DNA of 64,000 nucleotides from Adiantum capillus-veneris. Taxonomy: Eukaryota > Streptophyta > Polypodiopsida > Polypodiales > Pteridaceae. Shown here one piece after another: positions 44,788-57,040 of the stretch (its first letter is position 1; each line of letters begins with the position of its first letter). A program made the position numbers and the translations under genes. The stretch covers positions 71,569,003-71,633,002 of the forward strand of contig CM043957.1 in NCBI GenBank assembly GCA_014529385.2, in the 5' to 3' direction. The notes beneath the pieces are model-generated. The model had not been told where the DNA came from. It searched no databases and worked only from the letters and a program-made list of their open reading frames with translations.

Positions 44788-45600
44788 TTGCTTGTTTTAG
44801 GATTTTTTGCATTGAAAAAAGACGTTTATTATAACTATAGAGGAGCTATCCATGTTATAAAGGCATATATTATAATTATAGAGGAGCTATCCATGTTAAT
44901 CCAAACAACATTTTACCTTATCGTGAGACAAAATGTTAATGTAACAAGGAATACATTGGCAGATCCCTTCAACAACAAATGTATTCTCTTTCTCGGTGAT
45001 CTTGCCCAACTACCCCCAGTTTGTAGTCACGCACTGGAGCTTTGTAACACATGCCATATCACAAGCTCGGTCCACTTTCTACATGCAACTCTCTATAGGA
45101 TGTCATGCTCTGTAAGACATGTAACGGACCCTGAATTGCTTCAGTTCTTGACCATTATTCGTGAAAGAAAACCAGCTGTAGATGAGATCAATTGTACCTT
45201 GGGTACTATAGATGAAGCACATAAGCATGACTACATCAACAACTCTCCTCCGATAATTTGTACTCGTAGATGAGACTTCCAATACTATAAAAACTTGGCC
45301 TTGAATAAGTTGTACAAATCAGAATGACATTACAAAAATTGAAATAAAGACGAAGTAGGTAACATAAATGTCCTTCAATAGTGGCTCCTAGAGCCTAAGT
45401 TCAACGAGCTAGATTTGATCGCAATTGACATGTGCTGCATGATCACTGAAAACACTGACTTGACAATCGGTGTGGCAAACGGTGCAACATGCGTTGTCGA
45501 TGCCATAGCACAAAACAAAGAAGGTGAGGTTACATGTATCGCTGTCCTCATTCATTGTACTCATAATAACTACAAAAGAAGAAAGGAAAAACACAAATAA
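44788..45600 (+). pseudogene. PIF1-type helicase fragment
   Basis: The first frame (44788-45273) contains IIIIEELSMLIQTTFYLI, equivalent to helicase motif II (DEISM in PIF1), and CILFLGDLAQLPPVCSHALE, the PIF1 motif III signature. FLHATLYRMSCSVRHVTDPE follows. A second frame (45415-45600) has LIAIDMCCMITENTDLTIGVA and NGATCVVDAIAQNKEGE, the region between motifs IV and V where PIF1 proteins read M-x-x-x-N-x-D-x-x-x-G-x-x-NG. Motif I (the Walker A GxGKT) was not found upstream. Such fragments come from PIF1 genes or from Helitron RepHel proteins; no Rep domain or Helitron end was seen, so the origin is open. Confidence 0.75.
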
Positions 45601-48062
45601 CTACAAAAGAAGAAAGGCAAAACACAGTCAACATCCACCGTTTATGCTACCAACCATTCGATGAAAATTTTCTTTTTGAAATACTTTCCGTTTGCAAATA
45701 TTTTCATGTGGCACATATACTAGAAAAAACATTCATCAGTAGACAACCTCGCTTGGATATAATCTCAATTGTAATTATCCTTATAATCTCGAATAGTTGA
45801 TGCACTTAACTTGTCTACTCCCATAAACATTATTTCAAATGTATCCCTTGCCAAATTAGTCACGCTCTTGTTTCCTTCATTGCTACATACTAAATGTCAT
45901 TTTGCATATGTCCTAGTGTATTCTACCGATGTTATATAGCAAGGCCCACCAAGCAAGACTAGTTTTTTTCCCCCTCGGGTGGGGGGTTGGGGGCGGTTTG
46001 TTCCATACTTTGCACCACGTGGTGTCCCAATAAAGACATCTGGATTTTTGTTCCACTCACGCAGGCGGTTCACAGTGCGCTCTGCGCTCATAAAGCTTCC
46101 TCTTCCTATGAAGATGCCAACGGAGCTGTGGATGCGCGTCAACCACAGGATGTTGCGTTAGTTCTGCAGGCAACTCATGAGCCTTGGCCTCCTTTTGTTC
46201 TTCTGTTTTTTTCTGTGAATCTTGTGTGCCCATTTATGAGTAGTTTGAGCTGCTGTCTCACGAATTAACGGGTTGTTTGCGTGTGGATATGGCCTTCAAT
46301 TCCCAGATCTGCGGGAAATTGTACGTTGGGGTCGAGGTAGCGGAGGTATTCTGGGCGTTCTGATGGCATATGGCAAGCTCTTCCAGCTACCGGGTAAGTC
46401 CTCAACCCTGCTACTAATATGTGTTGGATGTTACCTCTCGCACCACGCTTGCTCCTTGCTCTCTAGTTAGCCAACGATGCTATGCCAGGGAATTGGGAAT
46501 CTCAGTCCTCGAGCCTTGCCAAATGTGGGCCTATAGCTGCATACATCGATCTCTTGCTTAGAAGACCGCAATGAAGTCCTCGGGTCTTGGAGGGCCATGT
46601 CCTCTAGGGCTTCAGTGTTACATAGTTTTCCAAATGATGGAGCTCTTCTTTGGTGAAGGCACAACACATCTTGATTGTTTTTGTAAGTGTGTGCACCATG
46701 AGAAGATTACTAGTTTGCTGATTTTGGTTACCATGATGGGTATAAATAATTTCTTAGACAATATCTGGTTGACCAACCATGAAAGAGCTATGTGGCGGCC
46801 TTGTCAATCAATTGCATGCTGTTTGTTAATCATGGCGATTGTCGAAGTGCAATATTGTGTGCGTCTCATGTTTCTCGATGGCATGTGTCACTTTAGAGTT
46901 TCAACATTCTCAACATCGAAAAGCACTTCGTTGGCCTAGCTGTGTTAAAATGGGCTGTTTAAATATGTTCTGATGTTATTGGTGTGCAATGATCTATAGC
47001 AACCAGTATGCTCGTGATTGCCTAGCTATTGTATGCCATGGAGGTCAAGGCATCATATCTGGTGCTGCTTTGCTACATGGGTAGAAAACAAAGTAGTCGT
47101 GTCATGTTTGAAACCAGGCTTCTTTCTTTCAAAACTCTAGAGCGCTCATGTGAGTATGTGTGCACTTATAATATTGGTACCTAGATATGTTAAAGTTGAT
47201 GATTAAACCTTGATTTTTCTGTGAATGTAGTTCGTCTAGGTACATTAGGTTCTTTTACTCACAAGAAGATTGTAAAGGAAATCTCATTAGACCAAATATC
47301 TGCATGACCAGGCTTGCAAAAGTGTACATCTGGCTTGTGTTCTAGTATTTTTCTCTCAAATTATTAGTGATATGTTTTAAACAATAATTGTATAAATTGG
47401 TTACGGATACGAGTATTGCAATATATCTTTAAGCAAAGATCGATATATGTACATAAAGGTTTTCTTGTCAAAAGAGGCTAGGTGCCCTTTGATTATGTAC
47501 ATTTGGGTACCTTATACCTTACTTTGGAGCTTCGCTTCTTTTTTTGGCACCTTGTGTAATTTTTCATTTTTCTTTAGTATTTTATCACATTTTGTAGGCT
47601 AGTTGTTTTTTTTTTTTTTGGGGGGGGGGGGAGGGTAGGAGTAATGTCTTGCTGAGAGATAGAGTGGATATAAATGATTTGGCACCTCTTTCCTCCCTAC
47701 TTCTCTCCCCTTTTTGTATCTATTTCTTGCCTTGTGATTGGAATAGATGAATTTAGTAAGTGCCAAGGTGGATAGAGACGTCAAATATGATATATAAAGT
47801 ATGAAAAAAAAAACATTGTACGGTATAAAACGTCAACTTTGAATCATAAATGTTGAACATGTATACGCATGTATTTGTGTGTGACCTTGATAAAGACTCT
47901 CAGAAGCAGAAAACAATCGTCACACCTTTATGACATTCAAAATTTGAATGAGATAAGTTACAATTTTTTATACAATATTTAGAAGTCGAGCAATTGAAAT
48001 AGTAGTACGTTAGTATTGGAAGATCAAGATGATACGAAGGGAATTTAATGTTTCAAAGAGTA
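45601..48062. other. long stretch without recognisable gene
   Basis: Short open frames only. Notable sequence: a 12-bp palindrome around CCACGTGG near 46013-46024, preceded by a G-run (45975-45996), and a T-run followed by a G-run (47606-47634). Nothing supports a gene. Confidence 0.55.
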
Positions 48063-48246
48063 AATTTGCGCAATTTGAATAAAACCTTATACTAAGTGCT
48101 TTTAGTCATTCTTAGTCTTTTTGTTACGTGCAAAAAATTCTATTTAGAATGCTTAATTTGCGCAATTTGAATAAAACCTTATACTAAGTGCTTTTAGTCA
48201 TTCTTAGTCTTTTTGTTACGTGCAAAAAATTCTATTTAGAATGCTT
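48063..48246. repeat. perfect 92-bp tandem duplication
   Basis: 48063-48154 and 48155-48246 are identical by eye, beginning aatttgcgcaatttg and ending tagaatgctt. Identity implies a recent event or gene-conversion-like maintenance. Confidence 0.95.
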
Positions 48247-48699
48247 GTTAGGTGAAGTAAACTCTCAAACTTATAATGCTTGTGATCTTTCGGTGCGAGA
48301 GGTTATCTTGAAACATGCAAACTTTTTCGTTTTAAGTTCCAATGTCTCGAAACTGTGATAACCAATATATATTTTTGTTGGTTTCTTTCCCTTGATTTTT
48401 TATTTAATTTTTGGGACCTTCTTTGATAAAATCACAAATGCCCGGACATTGCATGGTGAGTGTGAAATGGCGGTTAGCCGAGAGTTTCACCCGCAAGAGT
48501 CAAGGCCAGGCAACCACGAGATGGCTGGGCCGATCGACATTGGAATCTGACCAGTAAAGAAGTGGCTAGGCTCTGCTAAAGTCATTCAGCCCCTCGACAG
48601 GACTTTATAAGTTGGTGGGTACTAGAAATTAATTCAAAAGGAGCAAATTGGACACATGGCAATAGGAGAGCAACGTGCAGGCCACACACTTCCAGAAAG

Positions 48700-49930
48700 C
48701 TCATCCCAAAAGGGGGCGCCCAAAAATGAGGGGGGCTGATTTTTGAGTTATTGTGCTACATGGTGTGTGTGAGAGTAGTGGATGTAGGTGATCATAGCTT
48801 TAATGGAAAGCATTCCTCTCCCTTGCTCTATGTAGCGTGACGATTTGCTCTCGCCCATCTCTCTCTCCCTTTTACACATATGATAATGCTCCTCTAGTTG
48901 GGCTTCTTAGAGGACCGTGTACAGTTTTGGGGTTTTATGCGAGTTTGTGAAGGCAAGAGCCTTTTGTACAAGAACCAGATTAGCTAATTGCTAATTTCCT
49001 TTAGGCACGCTCAGTTCCATCGCGAAGGAATGTGAAAACGGCGAGTTTTCTCGCGTGAGAACTCGTCTGAATTACACAGGGGAACTGTCCCATTGTGTGC
49101 AGACATGCGTAGACATGTTTGCTCCGCTCAAAATTATGCAATACAGGGAATCACAGCGGGTTTTGCACGTAAACTGCATGGTAATGCTAGGGGAGCCTCG
49201 GGAAAGCCTTGGGTGCTTAAACCAGACAATTTAGAGAGATTTCCCCCGAGGAATCTCGTCCAATTCAAAGAACAAGTGACCCTACAAGTGCGGGAGCTCG
49301 AGGGCTACCCGCAAGAGTGATCAACACGCGAATCGGAGCGTTTAACAGAGAATTATAGCTTGCTGTTTTTTTTTTGTAGGCTTAGATTTTGATGCCTACA
49401 GGTCCCAGGAGCTTCAGGGAAGCTAGGGAATTACCGAACAGGCGCTTTGGTGCAAATTAGAGGCCAAAAACAGAAAATTTAGTGTGCTGTAATTTCTCGC
49501 CAGGTTTTGAGAAGTGCTCTAAAGTGCGTGGAGTGCGTGGAAAGTCATTGTATACTTGGGATTTTGTCTATGGAGACTTCTACTGTGGTTATGTTACTGA
49601 AATTGGGTTAGAGTAGGGGAATTTCAGCCCAATAAAAGTGGGACGGCTTGTAGAAGTTGACAGGTTTTCTCGAGTGCAATAAGAAAAAAGAAATACTGAA
49701 AGGGGCGTCAATCTTTGGAGTCTACAGGGTGTTGCTGTTTGCTTGGGAGCGCTCTAGCTACCAAGCCGTGTTTTGTTTTGAAGTTTTGAATTCCAATCAT
49801 AGACTTAAGTCATGTTTTGTGTCGTAAAGTTCAAGTAAAGTTTATGAAGTAAAGATTCGGGTGGAAGCTAAAGTCTACCGTCCTACGGGCCGGTTTTAGC
49901 CAGCCTAAAGTACCATTTTTGTATACCGTT
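48700..49930 (+). repeat. LTR-like repeat E, inverted relative to the LTR of chromovirus D
   Basis: This stretch matches the reverse complement of 57030-57990 in order: tagctttaatggaaagcattcctctccc, gaaggcaagagcc, gattagctaattgctaat, gggagctcgaggg, aattctcgcc/gccaggttttg-type segments and gtctaccgtcct...gccggtt. The D-side sequence is its 3' LTR by position, so E is probably a related solo LTR or LTR fragment in the opposite orientation. No flanking coding region was seen. Ends are not exact; divergence is substantial. Confidence 0.7.
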
Positions 49931-50099
49931 AGGAAGTCTCACAAAAGTCCTAAAAAACCTACGTTCGTAGAATTATAACTGCTTCTTGTAACATCTCTCC
50001 GATAGAGGTTTCCAAATGGCTAGTGTAAATGAACTTTGGAATTATCTGCTAGAGGAAGCAGATGTACTTACCGATTCAAGTTGGATTTGAAATGATTCA

Positions 50100-50856
50100 A
50101 TACATGTGATTTCTATTATAAAATTTTTGAACTCTTCAAGAAGTATAAAGGAGAATCAAGAAGCATCAAGAAGAAAAATTCTCCTTTATGTCTCCAAACT
50201 TTTGACTTTACAACACTATATACGAAGCTAAATTTGGAGGATCTTAAATTTAGTCAAGTCTCTTATTTCAAAAGTTCTTGCATACAAATTTCAAACGGTT
50301 AATAGGTATAAGGCATTGCTAGTAGAAAAGTAAGTCTTGACCTTTGACTTCTTATGGTTAAAAAGTAAGAATGTAGCTGTAGACAAAGGAAGGAAGAGAT
50401 TCACCAGGATTGTAGATGACATTGACATTATATCTTGGTTAGATTTTTTTTTGGTTAATTTATATATATAACCGTTGATGACTCTTGTTTCAAGCAAACA
50501 ATTGGTATCTCTATGGGCACCAATTGTGCCTTTTCTTACTAATTTCTAACTTTACTTACGAGTTTGATTTTATGGAGAGTCTTGTCCTTGCTAACACTTG
50601 CCCAATATTTTTACATAAGTTATGCAATGTAAGATGATGTGTAGATGATTTTTTTGTTCCGAACGTTCCTTCTTTTAAAGAGTCTATATACTTGAATTCG
50701 AGTTCTGTGGGTGGAGGAATTTATTCTAAGGAGTTTTGTGAATTTAAGTGCCCTCAAATAGTGATTATTGTGCCCTTTTAGACCTTAAGATTTTCCAATC
50801 TCCCTTGGGATCGGAAGTAGATATCTATGATAAACGCCTTGAATCGGAATATGCAA
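50100..50856 (+). pseudogene. Penelope-like reverse transcriptase, first part
   Basis: Translation in shifting frames gives LQTFDFTTLYTKLNLEDL (RT motif A, near 50192-50245), IDIISWLDFFLVN, DDSCFKQTIGISMGTNCA (near 50484-50530), YEFDFMESLV, CVDDFFVPNVPSFKESIYL (catalytic DD near 50644), GGGIYSKEFCEFKC and SEVDIYDKRLESEY. The FKQTxGIxMGTNCAP, [Y/C][I/V]DD and GGGIYxxEF features are those of Penelope-like element RTs, not of LTR or LINE RTs. One-base frameshifts near 50530 and 50780 and a TGA near 50633 show decay. The sequence resumes at 52050 after an LTR-like insertion. No GIY-YIG domain is visible. Confidence 0.8.
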
Positions 50857-52049
50857 TCTAAATATGCAAGGTGCAGCGGAAGTGAACGTTGATATCACTC
50901 AAGATGAGTGCTCCGAACTGAGCTCAAGGGTTACTTTTACTTACAAAAGGGAGAGTCTTTTGTCCTTTAGAGAGAGAGTGTAATGATCACAAACAGAGTG
51001 CTACTGTGAATGAAAGTGTTGAGATTGAGAGAAAGAGAGGGAAGAATGCGATACCAGGCGGTTCTCAAACCCTTCTCCAAGGGCCTCCCTCTCTATGGCA
51101 AGAGAGGTCTATGCTATAGATTGCACAAATCTAGTACAATGGTGTAGATGCTATGGACTTGCTGACATGTCGACGACAATGATGACGACGGCGAGGACGG
51201 GCTGGAAATTGAAAACGCTAGGGTTGAAAAGCTAAAATCTGGAAGATGTTGACTTTTTGCTAGATGCTGACACTATGTCGATGGGGATGGCGATGACGAC
51301 TTGATGACGATGGGCTGAAAACCCAGATGCTGAAATCTGAAAACAACGGGCTGAAACTGTAAACGCTTGTTGACTCGACGATACGGCGAGGATATGTTGC
51401 GGGTAAGTGAGATCTACGAGGCTAGGGGCTAGATTTGCAAAGTGCTGAAATTTGAAAACGCTAATGGTCTTGGCTGATCTTGCGCCGAAAACTTCAAACG
51501 ATAGGCTTGGTTTGAAAACGGAAAACGCCAGGTTGATTTGCTGCTTTGCTGCTGGAGAAAATGCTAGGGGAGTTTGTTGTAGAAAACGCTAGTGGAATTG
51601 GGCTCCAAAACGCCTGTTGCTTCTGTTGGCTGAAAACGCTAGAGTGTTGTGTTGGTCTTGTTGAGGAGAGAACACTGCAAGTTGCTGGAACTTCTTCTGT
51701 CCCTTTTGCTAGAAATAGGCGCCCCCTGTCTGCTTATATAGCTGAAGCAAGCTGGGTCGAGCAATCTTCTCAACAGCCCCACGACCCCATAATGGCATAA
51801 TTAATTAAATAAATAAATAATATGACAATAAAATGCATTGCCCCCAAAGTTGGGTTCATTGATTGGATCATGGAGATGCTGGGTACTAATGGATGTGCAA
51901 CCAGAGGATATGCAATTACTCTTAAGTGCATAGACATGCACGGATTGCTCACAGGCTCACAAAGGTGCCATAATACTTCCTAGGCTGTCCCGAACCTTAG
52001 ACCTGAGATAGCTTGTCCACATGCACATAGGGTTAGATGTGCATGTGAC
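50857..52049 (+). mobile_element. LTR-like insertion F splitting the Penelope-like element
   Basis: About 1.19 kb of non-coding sequence between two parts of one RT. Its core (51000-51700) matches 56540-57040: gcgataccaggcggttctcaaac... with genomic-style phrases cgacgatgacgacgg and many aaaacgc motifs. Outer bases are uncertain: the left edge lies near 50852-50866 and the right near 52045-52050, and no target-site duplication could be fixed. A solo LTR or short non-autonomous LTR element is the simplest reading. Confidence 0.6.
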
Positions 52050-52320
52050 AATATCATCCGTATGTCTCACATTTCTTTGAATATTTCTCTTTTAGCTAAA
52101 TATGGTGTCATTTGCTCTCAACTATTTAGATTTTCTTGTCTTTGTTCTAGTAAATTTGCTTTTGTTGTTGAGTCGTGCAATCTCATTTCTTTACTCGTTG
52201 AGAAAGGGTACTCATTCAAAAGAATGATGAAAAATGTTTGTTCATTTTTGCATCGTAGTAAGCTTATTTTCAATGTTTCTTCCTTTGAAAATGTTCAAGA
52301 TAGTCAATAGTAAATTCAAT
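52050..52320 (+). pseudogene. Penelope-like reverse transcriptase, second part
   Basis: The frame reads NIIRMSHISLNISLLAKYGV, ICSQLFRFSCLCSS, FVVESCNLISLLVEKGYSFK and RMMKNVCSFLHRSKLIFN. This is the Penelope RT C-terminal pattern (N-I-x-x-x-x-K-x-GV-x-x-SQ-x-x-RF-x-x-x-CS, then L-x-x-KGY). It is the direct continuation of the first part (KRLESEY...). The stop lies at 52308-52310. The endonuclease expected after RT is absent or decayed. Confidence 0.8.
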
Positions 52321-54290
52321 AGAAGTGGGGAGCTTAAAAGCCCATTCTTTTGATGTTTTGATGTCTTAATGCTTCTAGTATTTTTGCGGTCTTAATGCTT
52401 CTAGTATTTTTGCTCTAGCTTGACATATGCTAGCCTTTATCATGGCTCATTATGCTCATCATCTCCAAAGGGTGATAGAAACTTAGCTCGTTGGTTTTAT
52501 AGAGTATGTTCAAAGCATGAATGACCTCTATACAAACCTGCACCCACTTTTGGGCACTGACGACGGAAGTAGGGATGTCATAGTTGTTGTCTTAAGCTAT
52601 GCATGATAAGGGTGATAATCTTATTCTTCCTGTTTGGACAAGCAACGAAGTTGAGGTGACATTGTCAAGTTTGGATCTTTGTACTTCTTTGGGTATTTTC
52701 AGCCTCTTCTTCGATTGTTTGTAGTATTCTCTTTTAGAATTTAGCTTACTTTAGGACCTTAAGAATTTGCTCCTTTAGAAGTTGTTGTGTGGAGTCTGAT
52801 TTCTAAGTTTTATCCTTTTTAGTTTAAAGTTGAGTACTTGTTTCAAGTTTTAGCCAAGGTGCTTTTACTTATTTTGCTTATGCCTTTTCTGGAAACATTT
52901 TTAAGTGAATAATGGTTTGTTTTATCTAGTTTTGTTAGTAGCAAATAAAGTGATTTATTTTTTTATTTGTGTCCGTTGCTTTTATAGTTTTGTGAGTGTT
53001 TTATCCCCTCTTATAGTTCGTGAGTTCATACTATTTTGAACGTGTGAAGGTATATTCTTAGCCGTGGAGATTTCCTCGCTGTGAAGATTAGTGGCGCTAA
53101 TCTCAAAGTTAAGATTAAAACTTCATACTTACAATTGAATTGAGACTCGAGACTCGAGTATTTGTTGGATTGATTTGTTCTTGAACTGTATATATAGCCT
53201 CCCTTACATAGGAGATGAAAAGACGCATGTCAAGAGGCATGTCTATTGAGGAAAAAACATGACTCTAGACTACATCTTTTGACCAAGAGTTATGTCCAGT
53301 CGCAGTCCCTGCAGAGACATGATCATTCGATATATAGGTGTAATCATTCGATGAAGAGATCTATTCGTTGGGCTAAGAGGCACACCCTTCTGAGGATAGG
53401 GGACTCTATTTTGGACCAGATTCATATCTACAATAGGATTAAGTGCAAGAAGGTAACATATGGATGATGTATATGTCTCAATTGTGACATTAGTAATCTC
53501 TCCATGTTGGGGGGGCGCTAGTGCCACATCAAGGTCTTGAGAGACGGTTGCATATGCACTATGCTTTCTTGAGAGTCATCTTAAGGTCTCGAGAGATGCG
53601 TGATGCTTTTGTTGAAACGGTTCGCTTTGGAGTGTCTATATTGCTCAACTTATTTAACATTGACTTTGTTATCTTATTTGAGTTTGGATTGATTTGATAT
53701 GATGATTTCGAGTGATATTCTTAAGTCCTAGCCATGCTGATGCTGCTCATAAAGCACTTTCACGTATGAACACAAAGGGAAATTCTCACATACTTGAGAA
53801 AAGAAACTATATAAGAGTGCAAGTCTACGATTGTGATTGAGATTGAGAATGTAAAAGCTTGGGGTGGACCGGTAGTTCAAGCTTTTGCAAGAAGATTATG
53901 CCCTTGTATTGCTATTATGAATAGCAGTTCAAGAAAGATCTTTCTTCTACAATCTATTCCCTATTTATCTTCTTCTACATTCTCTCTTATGTATACATAA
54001 TTCATTAAGTTCTATGTATTTATTTGAAGAATATGAATCGTGCTTCAATTTATAAGGTGCTCACTCTAGACACCCTTACGATTGCTTCTTGTAACTGATA
54101 AACCCGCGGTAGGTATCTCTCTATCAGTATTTAACTTTTGTTCATTGGTAGGTGGTTCCTTTTAATACTCTCGCTCGTGTGGCTAACTGACATGTTGGCT
54201 ATGGAAGGTCACTATATGTAAAACCTATATATCGCATGTGTTCGAGTATTTATAAAAGTCTTTAGCTTTAAATGTTTCATCAATGAAAAA
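52321..54290. other. non-coding stretch, no gene recognised
   Basis: AT-rich sequence with short frames only. The open frame at 53246-53467 (and its antisense) has no known domain. A tract at 53500-54110 starts tgttgggggggcgc and could be an LTR fragment, but no partner or PBS was found. Confidence 0.5.
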
Positions 54291-55340
54291 GATTCTTTTT
54301 CTATTAGTTTGTAAACTTTTTTTAAAAAGATTATTCTTTCAATACCGTTCTGAATGGAAAATGTGAAAAAATATATAATGAAATAATCCCTATAATTGAA
54401 TGCATGTGATGGGCATTTTTTTAATATTGTAGTGGCCTCTTCGAGTAGGTTGGGCTTATTTAAGTTAAATCATAGACAAATGATAGTGTTCGATAATTTT
54501 AATAGGAGCACAATCTTAGCCCAGATTTAGTGCAACATGCTGTCAACACTTGTCCGATGCTCCAAAGCCGCCAATGATATGCAAACCTCAATGCTTTGCG
54601 AGCGCTAGTAGCCATGCCTCCTTCGGCACTCACATCTTGAGCAAGCGCTGCATATCTCTAATGGCACCACCACCACCACGATCACAAATTGAATAGAAAC
54701 AGATTCTTTTTGTATTCAAATTGTAAACTTTTTTTAAAAAGATTATTCTTTCGATACCCTTCTGGATGGAAATGTGAAAAAATATATAATGAAATAATCC
54801 CTATGTGATGGGCATTTTTTTTATTGTAGTGGCCTCTTCGAGTAGATTGGGCTTTATTTAAGTTAAATCATAGACAAATGATTTAATAGGAGCCTAAGGT
54901 TGCCATTGAAAAAGACAATCTTAGCCCATATTTAGTGCAACATGCTCTCAACACTTGTCAGGTAGGTTGGGCTTTATTTAAGTTAAATCATAGACAAATG
55001 ATTTAATAGGAGCCTAAGGTTGCCATTGAAAAAGACAATCTTAGCCCATATTTAGTGCAACATGCTCTCAACACTTGTCAGGTAGGTTGGGCTTTATTTA
55101 AGTTAAATCATAGACAAATGATTTAATAGGAGCCTAAGGTTGCCATTGAAAAAGACAATCTTAGCCCAGATTTAGTGCAACATGATCTCGACACTTGTCC
55201 GACGCTCCAAAGCTGCCAATGATATGCAAACCTCACTGCTTTGCGAGCGCTAGTAGCCATGCCTCCTTCGGCACTCACATCTTGAGCAAGCGCTGCGTAG
55301 CTTTGTGATGGCACCACCACCACCACGATCACCATCATTC
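54290..55340. repeat. duplicated block with internal 120-bp triplication
   Basis: 54293-54700 and 54701 onward are related copies (gtaaactttttttaaaaag, gaaataatccctat, tgtagtggcctcttcgagtag; later gatgctccaaagccgcc and caccaccaccaccacgatcac). In the second copy a 120-bp unit is repeated three times exactly in phase: 54841-54960, 54961-55080 and 55081-55200, each starting gtaga/gtagg-ttgggctttatttaag. A (TC)n run follows at 55359-55392. Confidence 0.92.
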
Positions 55341-55353
55341 TCATTCTTGAACA

Positions 55354-55394
<41 letters not shown>

Positions 55395-56539
55395 GTTGCA
55401 ATATCAAGTGTTCGTGTAGTCTTTTTTTGTGGGCGCACCAGCAAGGGCTGGCCCATCGAGAGTCAATGAGATCTAGAGACACTACACGTTAAAGTTGCTA
55501 TTTTGAAAAGAGCTAAAAATAGTATTTTTACTTAGCTTTCAATTTAGAGCGAATATTCTTTCTGGTTTTGTAATCTAGAAAGGTAATTGAAGATGTGGGT
55601 GCTCTAATATCCTTGATGCAATGAAGTAAGTCGATTTACCAAGGGGTTGGTTTCGATTGAGGGCATTCTAAATGCATTATAAGAGTGTATAATCTTGTGA
55701 TTGTTTTGGTTTGTCAATGGTGGTGATTGAGGAAGCTTTTAGAGCTTGCGTTAGACTATGGCCGAGTCTCTCCTCTTGAATTTTTTGAAATAATTTTAGC
55801 TCTTGAGCTTTGTTGAAATTTATCTTTTATGGGAGGTATGGGTGATTATCTCTATGTGGGTTAGGTGTACAATGTGTGCAAAGTCGTTTATATAGAATTT
55901 GCACTTTTATTATACTATTTATGTCAAAGGGGTATCGAGGGGTTTAATTGGTGGATGGCCTTACTCATATGGTGGGTATATACATCTAATTTTTTATGAC
56001 TATAGTTTATGGTGGTGTGGGATGTGCGCTCGGGGGGTCCACAATATTATCATGTTAATATTCCATGCAAGTTTAATGAAGGATTTTTAATTTTTTAAAA
56101 TTTAAGCAAATCAATCGAGATTTATTAACAAGAGGTATTTTACATCCATTTTGGAAAAAAACTAGTTAATCTATATAAAAGAGGGGATATTATATTCATG
56201 TCAACATTTCAAGAGAAGGGTTTTTCTAGTATCTTTTTGATCGTTTTGCTATTGATTCCTCGCTTGGGTGTCCAAGCCTATTGCATGGTTTTAGAACTCC
56301 TTCAATTCTTCTCGTACAAAAGATTTGATCCAATTTTTTCTGTTGCACACATGGGTTTTAACAGTGAATTTGTCGCGCGCACATCTAATCATGTCTGCAT
56401 ATGGACAAGTTAACTCCTATCACTAGGGTTTACGATAGTTTAGGAAGTGTTTTGGTACCCTTATGGTCATGTATGCAAGACTTGCATCCCCAAACACTTC
56501 ATAGTTGCATATCCTTTGACTGCACATGAGCACGACCAG
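55341..56539. other. non-coding stretch with (TC)n microsatellite
   Basis: A 34-bp (TC)n run at 55359-55392, then AT-rich sequence without a recognisable gene. Open frames at 55899-56090 and 56198-56413 are hydrophobic and unlike known proteins. Confidence 0.55.
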
Positions 56540-57040
56540 TGTTTGCTAGGTGTAGGCACTGGGGAATATCCAGAAACTGTTGTAAAACCCTCCTCCGAAG
56601 GCCCACTCTCGTCGGTGAGAGTGGTCTACTTATGATTGCACAATCTGGTACAAATGGTATGCATGAGGCTGATGCAAGTCTAGGCTATGTCGACGATGAC
56701 GACGGGGATGACGAGACAGACCTAAGGGCCGAAATCTGCAATCTTGTATCTGCTGTCCAAAAACGCTGATTTTTGGGGCTTTTTCTCTGGGTCTTTGTCA
56801 CTGAAATTCTGTAGGTTTAGGGCTGAAAACTGAGGTCTTTACGGCTTGAATCTGCTACTATTTTCGGGGCTGATCTTGATGGTCTTTTAGGGCTGCAAAT
56901 CACTGCATGTGCCGGATCTGCAAGGCTGAGGCTGAAACCAAAAACGCCGGGCTGTTGTGTTCCAAAAACGCTAGATTATCTGTGACTTCCAACGATGAAA
57001 GACGATGCTGATGCAAGCGCTAGTGGCTAAGGATGGCTGG
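56540..57040 (+). repeat. second copy of LTR-like repeat F, truncated by chromovirus D
   Basis: This matches 51050-51650 in the same orientation: aaaccctcctccgaaggcccactctc against aacccttctccaagggcctccctctc, then tgattgcacaatctggtacaaatgg and tgtcgacgatgacgacgg. It ends at 57040, where the LTR of chromovirus D starts, so D inserted into this repeat. Confidence 0.7.

Noticed and set aside
45975-46030. Promoter at the CCACGTGG palindrome near 46013
   Set aside because: No TATA, ORF or gene downstream; a single short palindrome is not enough.
43000-46200. Complete Helitron
   Set aside because: No Rep/HUH motif, TC start or CTRR hairpin end was found; only a helicase fragment is supported.
50291-50497. 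Minus-strand 68-residue ORF
   Set aside because: It is antisense to the Penelope-like RT fragment and has no family features.
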